Shown here: positions 41,840-49,630 of the stretch, piece after piece
Numbering within the stretch: the stretch's first letter is position 1
Layout of the letters: each line of letters opens with the position of its first letter
Assembly: GCF_000525855.1 (NCBI RefSeq)
Contig: NZ_AODE01000010.1
Coordinates: 60,749-124,748 of the forward strand
Length of the DNA: 64,000 bases
Source: Listeria cornellensis FSL F6-0969
GTDB taxonomy: Bacteria > Bacillota > Bacilli > Lactobacillales > Listeriaceae
Reading direction: 5' to 3'
The notes under the pieces: generated by a model
The model's input: the letters and a program-made list of their open reading frames with translations, nothing else
Databases searched by the model: none
What the model was told of the DNA's origin: nothing
Made by a program: the position numbers and the translations under genes

Positions 41840-43054
41840 ATGAGTAAGCCAAAAATCGTCATTCTGGGAGCTGGGTATGGCGGCTTGAAAACGTTGCGTA
41901 AGTTGCAACAATTGAATGTTGAAGCGGAATTAGTATTGGTGAACAAAAATGACTATCATCATGAAACAACATGGTTACATGAAGCTGCCGCAGGAACGTT
42001 AGACGCAGAAAAACTAATGTATCCTATCGCGAAAGTAGTCAACGGGGCAAAAACAACTTTCATTCAAGATACTGTGGAGAAAATCAACAAAGATGACAAA
42101 ACAGTAACACTGACGAACAAAGGGGATATTTCGTACGACTTCTTGCTGATTGCACTTGGATCAGAAGCAGAAACTTTCGGTATCAGCGGTTTGAAAGAAT
42201 ACGCGTACACGATTACAAGCATCGATTCTGTTAAGAAGATTCGTGCTCAAATTGAAGGCAGTTTTGCAAAATGGAAAACCGAACAACGCGATGAATTATT
42301 AACAATCGTTGTTGGTGGCGCTGGATTCACGGGGATTGAGTTCTTAGGGGAACTAACGAACCGCATTCCAGAACTTGTGAAAAAATATGACGTACCACGT
42401 GAAAAAGTCCGCATTGTTTGCATGGAAGCATCACCAAAAGTGTTGCCACAATTTGATGCAAAACTAGTAGACTATGGCGTAGGCGTTTTAGAAGACCGTG
42501 GTGTAGAATTCAACGTTGGAACGCCAGTGAAGGAAGCTACAGCAGACGGTATTAAATATGCGAAAAGCGAAACAGAAGATGTGGAAATCAAAGCAGCGAC
42601 TGTTATCTGGGCAGCTGGTGTACGTGGAAATAGCGTCATCGAAGCATCTGGATTCGAAGCTGGCCGTGGTCGTGTGAAAGTAAACGACGATTTGACGGTT
42701 CCTGGCAACGAAGAAATTTTGATTATCGGGGATTGTTCATTAATGATTAACCCTGAAAATGATCGGCCGTACCCACCAACAGCGCAAATCGCGATGCAAC
42801 AAGCGGATATCGCTGCGGTGAACCTTGCCAAAATGGTAAAAGGATATACGGCAGAATTAGCACCGTTCGTATACCATGAAAAAGGTACGGTATGTTCTAT
42901 CGGGGACAACGATGCTATCGGTGTTGTCATGGGCAGAAGCTTGAAAGGCTACCCAGCATCCGTAATGAAAAAAGTCATCGATGACCGCGCGTTATACCAA
43001 ATTGGTGGAACGGGTGTCATGATGAATAAAGGTAAATTTAAGTTTTATAAATAA
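41840..43054 (+). CDS. ndh: Type II NADH dehydrogenase (Ndh)
   Basis: A 404-residue single-subunit, membrane-associated NADH:quinone oxidoreductase that feeds electrons to menaquinone without pumping protons. The FAD motif VILGAGYGGLKT, the NADH motif IVVGGAGFTGIEFLGEL, the segment TVIWAAGVRGN and the FAD-contact IIGDCSLM, followed by PTAQIAMQQ, are all visible. The ATG at 41840 is chosen from the family start MSKPKIVILGAGYGG; the preceding GTGGATGTGAT is a weak ribosome site. Confidence 0.92.
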   Translation: MSKPKIVILGAGYGGLKTLRKLQQLNVEAELVLVNKNDYHHETTWLHEAAAGTLDAEKLMYPIAKVVNGAKTTFIQDTVEKINKDDKTVTLTNKGDISYDFLLIALGSEAETFGISGLKEYAYTITSIDSVKKIRAQIEGSFAKWKTEQRDELLTIVVGGAGFTGIEFLGELTNRIPELVKKYDVPREKVRIVCMEASPKVLPQFDAKLVDYGVGVLEDRGVEFNVGTPVKEATADGIKYAKSETEDVEIKAATVIWAAGVRGNSVIEASGFEAGRGRVKVNDDLTVPGNEEILIIGDCSLMINPENDRPYPPTAQIAMQQADIAAVNLAKMVKGYTAELAPFVYHEKGTVCSIGDNDAIGVVMGRSLKGYPASVMKKVIDDRALYQIGGTGVMMNKGKFKFYK

Positions 43055-43059
43055 TATCG

Positions 43060-43113
43060 AAATAGGACTTGAGATGAGGCAATATATGCGCTTCATTTCA
43101 AGTCCTATTTTTT
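43060..43113. terminator. Bidirectional terminator between ndh and the LPXTG gene
   Basis: AAATAGGACTTGA pairs with TCAAGTCCTATTT, with the inner GATGAGGC/GCTTCATT partly paired. T-runs lie on both ends. Confidence 0.85.
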
Positions 43114-44837
43114 ATTTGCGTCGAACGAGGTACATACTAGTTGTTAGCGCAAAAATACCGATAAATAGTACAGCCAAATCGTCAGAATCGCCTGTTGCGG
43201 GTAATTTTTCTGCTGATGTTACGGCTTTTGTTGCCGTTATTACAGCGGAATGCTTAGAGTCTGTCGTTGGTGTACTCGGATTGCTAGGCTCGTCAGGCTT
43301 TGGCTCAGGGGGCGTCTCTATCAATTCGTTTTTCACAGTAAGTTCGACGGTTTCTGTTGGATTAAAAGGAATCGTGAATGGTCGCGTTTCCTTTGAACGT
43401 TCATATCCTTTTGGCGCGGTAACTTCACTTAACACATAGTCACCAGGAATCAATCCGGACATTGTAGCATCGCCATTTTTATCGGTTGTGATTGTACCTA
43501 TATTTTCACCAGACGCGGTATTGATCTCAAAAATAGCATAGGGCAATGCTTGGTCTTGTTTTCCAATTTTATGCACGGTGACGGAACCGGTTATTATCTG
43601 GTTGGTCACATTGAGTTCGACGGGAGTTGTTTGCTCATAAACGATTTCAAAGGAGGTAGCGGTTTGATCTAGTTGATAACCAATCGGCGCGGAAGTTTCT
43701 TTTGTGGTGTAGGTGCCAGGTATGAGGTTCTCAGCCATCGCGATACCATTTGCATCTGTTGTGACATTTGTGATGAGATTCCCATTGCTATCTAGCACGT
43801 CAAATGATGCACCGGCTAAATTTTTGACACCGTCTGTTTTATGAATCATTGCAGAGCCAATCGTTGTCAGCCCAGCATCCATCGATATAACTTCAGAACG
43901 GAGAGTAGGAATATTGATTGTAGCACGTCCATTTTTGTTCGGATCGGAATCTCGCGCGGCATCACCACCACTTTTTTGATTTGTAAAGACGTAGTGGCTT
44001 GGGTCAGGATTAACGAAGGCAATTCCATAATTTCCAGGCAGCAAACCGCTGAATAAATAACCACCTAAATCATTTGTTGTCTGCGTTTGGAGGAGGGAGC
44101 CTTGGTTGTCATATAGGTTCACTTCTACACCAGGCGCTGGGGATTCACCATTATCTTGTACGCCATTCCCATTTTCATCATGCCATACATAGTCACCCAG
44201 TTGCGCGCCTTCGATACTGATATACAAATTGATATCATCTAAAAAATTCCCAGTGGTCAGATTACCATTAGAAGTCGAGATAGGGGCAAAAGTGAGCCGT
44301 GTATGCGTCTGCCCAGCAGGGACAACATATGTTCCAGAGTAAGTTCCCCATTCTTGTCCGTCTGAGGCTAGGAAAATCGGAGCCAAGTTACCTGGCGCGC
44401 CTATCAGTAGTTCGGCTGTGTCAATGCCGCTACGACCTCGATGCGCAAAACTCCATGTTAACGTGGAGCCAGGAATTGTTTTGATGTCTTGATAAACTGG
44501 ACCAGGCCCGTTTGAATTTAATTCAATAAAATTATTACCCGAGTAGGCAGGAATAGGCTGACCAACGCCATTTTGCCATACTTCAATTTCACCAGAAGGG
44601 TTTGAGGTTCCCCATGCTTCCACGCCTTCTTGATCGACATACCAAACGTATGGCGCACCAGCAGAAACACCGAAATCAGCAATGTCCACAACTTCAAAAT
44701 CAGCATTTTTAATAAGCCATGATATTTGCCAATTATTATCAGAAAAGTTAGATGACGCTTCTACTTTTACACCACTGAAACTAGCAACTAAAAAAAAGAA
44801 TGACCACAAAAAGCCATTTTAAATTCCCTTTTAACAT
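43112..44837 (-). CDS. LPXTG-anchored surface protein with SdrB-type and SpaA-type domains (frameshifted)
   Basis: A ~574-residue wall protein. The signal peptide MLKGNLKWLFVVILFLVASF appears only if one base is dropped from A8 at 44790-44797 (plus strand). As sequenced, the frame restarts at 44809. A ~190-residue carbohydrate/collagen-binding-like N-terminal domain (FEVVDIADFG, SFAHRGRSGIDTAELLIG) is followed by an SdrD B-like domain (LGDYVWHDENGNGVQDNGE), two SpaA repeats (ETSAPIGYQL, EVTAPKGYERS), a Pro-rich spacer, and LPATGDSDD with a hydrophobic helix and an RRK tail. The ATG at 44837 follows GGAGTT. Confidence 0.85.
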
Positions 44838-44910
44838 TAAATTCAACTCCTATTCTCTATTCGTACCTACCTCCTTATTCCCTTTTCAATACATATTAAA
44901 ACTGACAAAA

Positions 44911-44945
44911 AAAGACGACCGCCTATTTTGCGAATCGCCTCATCA
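44911..44945 (-). terminator. yuiD terminator
   Basis: On the minus strand AAAGATGA pairs with TCGTCTTT (one wobble), followed by seven T residues, just past the yuiD stop. Confidence 0.5.
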
Positions 44946-44948
44946 TCT

Positions 44949-45425
44949 TTATAAAAGTCCAAATAAATAATCCACAAGAAAACCAATCGCGATACCTGTC
45001 AAAGCGCCAAAGAAAACTTCCATTGGCTTATGACCGAGCATTTCTTTCAAGTGTTTTTGTTTTTCTTCTTGTCCTGGTTCCGTTAATCCTTTTGCATGTT
45101 CTACGAATTCATGGAAATCGCGGGCTAATTTATTGAGCGCGACGGCTTGTTCCCCAGCTTGGCGACGAACACCGGTAGCATCAAACATGACAATAATCCC
45201 GAAAACAACAGCAATGGCGAAATAAGGAGAATCAATCCCGTACGTAATAGCGAGTGTAGTCATGAGCGCTGTGACAGCTGCTGAATGCGAACTAGGCATA
45301 CCTCCCGTTGAAAACATGAGACCCCATTGCATTTTACGATAAACAAGCAAATGGATTGGAACTTTGACAAATTGCGCGAAAAAAATAGCAATGAGCGAAG
45401 CGATTAAAGGTACATTGATTAACAT
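44949..45425 (-). CDS. yuiD: Divergent PAP2-family membrane protein YuiD
   Basis: A 158-residue protein with four hydrophobic segments and the DUF212 signature GGMPSSHSAAVTAL (PSSHS, as in PAP2 phosphatases) plus MFDATGVRRQAGEQA and LGHKPMEVFFGALTG. It is probably a membrane acid-phosphatase-like enzyme acting on a lipid or other phosphate; the substrate is unknown. GGAGATCGCC precedes the ATG. Confidence 0.87.
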   Translation of the reverse strand: MLINVPLIASLIAIFFAQFVKVPIHLLVYRKMQWGLMFSTGGMPSSHSAAVTALMTTLAITYGIDSPYFAIAVVFGIIVMFDATGVRRQAGEQAVALNKLARDFHEFVEHAKGLTEPGQEEKQKHLKEMLGHKPMEVFFGALTGIAIGFLVDYLFGLL

Positions 45426-45561
45426 GGCGATCTCCTCTTCCCTAGCAAACAGTTATATTAGTATTGTACCACAAGAAAAGGGAAGAGAAACCTATTCGAG
45501 AATGTTTGAATAAAATGAGTTAGATCCTCAATAGAAGACGGGCAAATGGATAGTCTGACTT

Positions 45562-45590
45562 TTGTCACAACCACTTTTTTCAGCTATAAT
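45562..45590 (+). promoter_or_regulatory. Promoter of the hotdog thioesterase gene
   Basis: TTGTCA (45562-45567), a 17-base spacer and TATAAT (45585-45590) lie 34 bases before the start codon. Confidence 0.8.
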
Positions 45591-45623
45591 TAGGAAATAG
45601 GTAGGGCGAGGAGAGATACGATT

Positions 45624-45998
45624 ATGAGCTTAGATGAATACTTAGAAATGGATCTGGTAGAACTGACGAAGGATTCTGCATCCGTGAGAATGCCGGTCAA
45701 TGAAAAAACGCGGCAACCGTTTGGATTTTTGCATGGTGGGGCATCGGTGGCACTTGCTGAACAGACAGCGAGTATCGCGGCCACAGAGCATGTGAGCTCG
45801 AACGAAATTGCATTTGGACTTGAGATCAATGCGAACCATATTTCCTCTATACAAGATGGCTATGTGCTTGCTACGGCGACACCTATTCACATCGGGCGAA
45901 CGACACATGTGTGGCAAGTCGAGATTCGCAGTGAGGCAGACAATAAATTAATAGCCATCAGTCGCTGTACATTAGCGGTTAAGCCAAAACGAGCATAA
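45624..45998 (+). CDS. yuxO: Hotdog-fold thioesterase, PaaI/YuxO type
   Basis: A 124-residue acyl-CoA thioesterase. The hotdog motif RQPFGFLHGGASVALAEQTAS includes the catalytic HGG-x-AE pattern. The end strands GRTTHVWQVEIR and AISRCTLAV are typical. B. subtilis YuxO is reported as the DHNA-CoA hydrolase of menaquinone synthesis (from memory), which fits this locus near ndh, but other acyl-CoA substrates are possible. The ATG at 45624 has GAGGAGAG upstream. Confidence 0.82.
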   Translation: MSLDEYLEMDLVELTKDSASVRMPVNEKTRQPFGFLHGGASVALAEQTASIAATEHVSSNEIAFGLEINANHISSIQDGYVLATATPIHIGRTTHVWQVEIRSEADNKLIAISRCTLAVKPKRA

Positions 45999-46040
45999 AA
46001 AAAACGCCATGCCCCAATTTTTCGCGGGACATGGCGTTTT
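45997..46040. terminator. Bidirectional terminator between yuxO and mrpG
   Basis: AAAACGCCATG pairs with CATGGCGTTTT, with the inner CCC/GGG closing. A and T runs flank it, serving both convergent transcripts. Confidence 0.88.
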
Positions 46041-46042
46041 AT

Positions 46043-46627
46043 CTATTCTTTTTTATCTGTATCATTTTCTTCGTCAAGTTCGATTATTTCTTGTTCCGAG
46101 TCATCAGATTCAAGCTCAATCAATGTTTCCTCTTGTTCACGAGCAATATCCTCTAACTCCTCACGTTCCACAATCTTCTCATCACGTAAATCCCAATCGA
46201 GCTGTTCCTCGAGTTCTTCACGTTCTTGACGCGCACGCTCTAACTGCTCTTGTTTGATAATAATATTTTTTCGCTGCTTAATTTCGTCGTCTTTTTTGAC
46301 AGAGCGTAGTTGGTCACGAATTCGTATCGCCAGTGGCACACCGGTATCGTAAGCCGCACGGTTAATCAAATGAGAGGCAATTGGCGTGGTCAAATAGATA
46401 AACAGGATCGCAAGCAGAACCCGCGCGTTAAAGCCTTCCCCTGAATGGAAAAAGTAACCGACCGTCGCGAAAAGTAATAAACTTACGCCAAACGTATTGC
46501 TAATCCCGGCTGCATGCGTTCGTGTATAGACATCCGGAAGGCGAATAACACCAATCGCCGCCAAAATGCTGAGTGAGGCACCGATTAGAATCATGATCGA
46601 AATAATAATCTCAATTATCACGTTCAC
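46043..46627 (-). CDS. mrpG: Na+/H+ antiporter subunit MrpG with long acidic C-terminal extension
   Basis: The N-terminal ~105 residues are a normal MrpG/MnhG with three membrane segments (IIISIMILIGASLSILAAIG, GVIRLPDVYTRTHAAG, FIYLTTPIASHLINRAAY). A further ~90 residues form a highly charged, coiled-coil-like Glu-rich tail not found in the ~120-residue Bacillus MrpG I remember. It is the last gene of the mrp operon and overlaps mrpF. The exact start is uncertain: GTG at 46627 or 46621, or TTG at 46633. Confidence 0.85.
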   Translation of the reverse strand: MNVIIEIIISIMILIGASLSILAAIGVIRLPDVYTRTHAAGISNTFGVSLLLFATVGYFFHSGEGFNARVLLAILFIYLTTPIASHLINRAAYDTGVPLAIRIRDQLRSVKKDDEIKQRKNIIIKQEQLERARQEREELEEQLDWDLRDEKIVEREELEDIAREQEETLIELESDDSEQEIIELDEENDTDKKE

Positions 46628-46901
46628 GTTCAATCACCTTACCTTTCTCCACAAATTTAGCGAATGAGACAGTACCAATAAAGGCGAGCAGAGCAATCAA
46701 GAGAATAACATCCAAATACGCACTCGTGTCCAGTAACATCGAAAGCAGGGCAACAATCGCGACAAGGTTCATCCCAATCGAGTCCAGCGCTACAACTTTA
46801 TCCGACGTCGTTGGTCCTTTTAAAATCCGGTATAAATAAAGGAAAATCGAGACAGAATACATAAACAGAGCAATGGCTAGGACTGCGGTTATAATAATCA
46901 A
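46611..46901 (-). CDS. mrpF: Na+/H+ antiporter subunit MrpF
   Basis: A 96-residue protein with three membrane segments and the MrpF pattern YRILKGPTTSDKVVALDSIG. It is part of the hetero-oligomeric Mrp antiporter in the cell membrane. Its ATG overlaps the mrpE stop by four bases (ATGA). Confidence 0.9.
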   Translation of the reverse strand: MIIITAVLAIALFMYSVSIFLYLYRILKGPTTSDKVVALDSIGMNLVAIVALLSMLLDTSAYLDVILLIALLAFIGTVSFAKFVEKGKVIERERDN

Positions 46902-47374
46902 TGGAACACCTCCATAATCGCGCCTTCGTAGGATTTGCGAATGGTCGCAATTTCCTCTTCAATATTCGGAACATGAAGCGAATGCACATAAATTGCTTTA
47001 TAGTCATCGGAAATATCGATAGAAAGCGTCCCTGGTGTCAGCGTAATAAGAATCGCCAACATCGTCACTTCCCAGTCAGTTTCAAGCGTCGTTTCATACC
47101 GGAAAATTCCTGGTCGAATGTTCATATCTTTTTTCAAAACAATACGCGCTACCATCACGGTCGAAATAATGAGATCCTTAAAGAAGTTAAAAATCAATTT
47201 CACAAGCGCTAAAATTCGCCAAATGTAAAAACGAGAGCCAAGGAAGCGGCGCATGAAGAACAGCAAGAATATCCCGATGATAAAACCAAGAATGAAAGTT
47301 CCCATCGTGAAAGCAGACTGTAAGAACATCCACAAACAGGCAAGAATAATATTAATAATTAATTGAAACGCCAT
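46898..47374 (-). CDS. mrpE: Na+/H+ antiporter subunit MrpE
   Basis: A 158-residue membrane protein. It has two N-terminal hydrophobic segments and the family segments ALVKLIFNFFKDLIISTVMVA, RPGIFRYET, MLAILITLTPGTLSID and YVHSLHV. The ATG at 47374 is chosen over 47422: GGGGAG lies upstream and the protein then starts MAFQLIINIILA as in the family. It begins eight bases after the mrpD stop. Confidence 0.9.
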   Translation of the reverse strand: MAFQLIINIILACLWMFLQSAFTMGTFILGFIIGIFLLFFMRRFLGSRFYIWRILALVKLIFNFFKDLIISTVMVARIVLKKDMNIRPGIFRYETTLETDWEVTMLAILITLTPGTLSIDISDDYKAIYVHSLHVPNIEEEIATIRKSYEGAIMEVFH

Positions 47375-47381
47375 TTTTGCA

Positions 47382-48870
47382 TCACTCCCCCAGTACCGCT
47401 TGAATATAAATCGATGGGTCAACTAATGGATCGACCGCTTTTTCAATTAGCGGATACATACCTTCTGAAAAGATACCATAAGCGACAGAAATTGCGAGCA
47501 ACATCAAGACGGGTACCATCATTTTTCGGTACGGAATATCTAGTTTAAACGTGCCTTTTTTCTCGCCCCAGAAACCTTTGGAGAAAATCTTAATCATCGA
47601 AAGCAGGACGAACAGGCTAGAAAGAAGAACGACAACGCCACCAACATAATTCTGAACGGCAAAAGCGCCTTCCACGATTAACAGTTTTCCAATAAAGCCG
47701 CTGAGTGGTGGAATACCAGCAAGACCAAGCGCCCCGATAAAGAACGTCCAGCCAAGCGATGGCTTCACGCTCATGAGGCCACTGAATTTTTTGATGCTGG
47801 AAAAGCCAGTGATTGCAATGATAGTACCGATCACAAGGAACAGTGTGCCTTTAATCAGCATATCGTGAATCAAGTAGAAAATCGCACCGGTCATAGCTTC
47901 GCGGGTCATGAGCGAGACGCTGAACAGAATCACGCCAACCGCAATTAAAATATTGTAAATCATAATCGTTTTCATATCGTTGTAACTAATGGCGCCAATG
48001 ACACCGAGCACAATCGTAATGAGCGCGAGTGTAGACAATAACGGTAGCGCAAAACTTGTTTCGTTATAGAAGAACAGCGTATAAACCCGAATAATCGCGT
48101 ACACTCCAACCTTCGTAAGCAAAGCCCCAAACAAAGCAAGAACTGGAATCGGTGGTGCAAAATAAGAACCAGGTAGCCAGAAGTAAAGTGGGAATATCCC
48201 AGCTTTTAATCCAAATACGAACAAGAATAACACTGCAACAACCGTTATCATTCCTGTATTGCCACCATGAATCTCAGAAATTTTTTGCGAAATATCGGCC
48301 ATGTTCAGCGTGCCAATCATCGAGTAAAGAAGGGCAATCGCCATAACCAGAAAGGCTGAACCAATGACATTAATCAGCAAATACTTGACCGTAGCTTTCA
48401 GTTGAATTTTTGTCCCACCTAATACGAGCAATACATAAGAGGCCATCAACATCACTTCAAAGAAAACGAACAAGTTGAAAATATCTCCCGTCAAGAATGA
48501 GCCGTTAACACCGACAATCATAAATAAGACAGCCGGATAATAAAGAAATCGTTCTCGAGGTTTTCCGATAGAGTAGAAGGAATAAATCAGCGTAGCAAGA
48601 AGCACAAGGCTCGTCGTCGTCACGAGCAGAATCGCTAGCATGTCGCCAACAATAGAAATCCCAAACGGCGCCGGCCAGTTTCCAAGCGTTACAACGAGAA
48701 TTCCATTTTGATAGACGTAATAAACGAGAAAAATATTAGCACCAATCAGCACAACGCTCGTGATCACAGCAAGGACACGCTGCACCATCACTTTTCGCGG
48801 TAATAACATCAAGAAAATCGCCCCAAAAAAACGGAATCAAGATGGGCATTAAAACAAGGTTAGTCATCAT
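47382..48870 (-). CDS. mrpD: Na+/H+ antiporter subunit MrpD (frameshifted)
   Basis: A ~495-residue, 14-helix subunit related to the ND4/ND2 proton-pumping subunits of complex I. The proton-channel motifs GDIFNLFVFFEVMLMASYVLL, the LIHDMLIKGTLFLV helix and GLAGIPPLSGFIGK are present. The frame as sequenced starts at 48812. The true N-terminus (MMTNLVLMPILIPFFGAIFL) needs one base fewer in A7 at 48825-48831 (plus strand). The ATG at 48870 is 10 bases from GGGGG and overlaps mrpC. As a core gene in an otherwise intact operon, true inactivation is unlikely. Confidence 0.88.
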
Positions 48871-49207
48871 CAGATTCATGCCCCCTTGTCTTTGAAACGC
48901 TCTCGCTATCCAGTTCCTGATAAGCCCGATAAGCAAGCACCAAGAAAAATGCCGTCACACCAAAACTAATAACAATCGCCGTCAAAATAAGCGCCTGAGG
49001 AAGTGGATCATTGTAAGCGGAAAGCCCTGGTGTATCGAGTAAAGGAGCCTTCCCCTTTTTCAAACCACCCATTGTCAGAACAAGCAGGTTAACTCCGTGA
49101 CTTAAAATCGCCGTTCCAAGAATAATACGCAACAAACTTTTTGAAAGAAGGAGGTAAGTGGCTGCCATAAACATGAGCCCAATTAAAATCGACATCAACA
49201 GTTCCAT
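48860..49207 (-). CDS. mrpC: Na+/H+ antiporter subunit MrpC
   Basis: A 115-residue homologue of NuoK/ND4L with three membrane segments. It carries the conserved ILGTAILSHGVNLLVLTMGG and DPLPQALILTAIVISFGVTAF patterns. It starts directly after mrpB and overlaps mrpD. Confidence 0.92.
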   Translation of the reverse strand: MELLMSILIGLMFMAATYLLLSKSLLRIILGTAILSHGVNLLVLTMGGLKKGKAPLLDTPGLSAYNDPLPQALILTAIVISFGVTAFFLVLAYRAYQELDSESVSKTRGHESDDD

Positions 49208-49630
49208 CTAGTCACTCTCCCCAATCGTCTGAATTATCGTAAGCGTCACACCAACAACGACCAGGTAAACACCTAAGTCAAAAATCGTCGCTGTGTGAAG
49301 CGATGTGTCACCAATAATCGGCAAATCCACATGACCGAATTTATGCGTCAAAAATGGATCGCCAGTAAGAATACCAATCATGCCGGTACCGACTGCAAAT
49401 AACAATCCGACACCAGTCATCATAATTGTGTTAATATTTAACATACTTCTCACGGTCTGCGAATCATACGCAATCAACGTTAGTGTAACGGCGCCGGCTG
49501 AAATCAATCCGGCAACAAAGCCACCACCAGGATTATAATGCCCAGCTAAGAATAGATGAAGCGAGAACAGGAAAATAATAAACACAACAACCTTGGTCAC
49601 ATTACGCAGCAATACGTCATTTGTTTTCAT
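49208..49630 (-). CDS. mrpB: Na+/H+ antiporter subunit MrpB
   Basis: A 140-residue membrane protein with four helices and the MrpB signature LFLAGHYNPGGGFVAGLISA. It overlaps the end of mrpA by 14 bases, so translation is coupled. Confidence 0.92.
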   Translation of the reverse strand: MKTNDVLLRNVTKVVVFIIFLFSLHLFLAGHYNPGGGFVAGLISAGAVTLTLIAYDSQTVRSMLNINTIMMTGVGLLFAVGTGMIGILTGDPFLTHKFGHVDLPIIGDTSLHTATIFDLGVYLVVVGVTLTIIQTIGESD

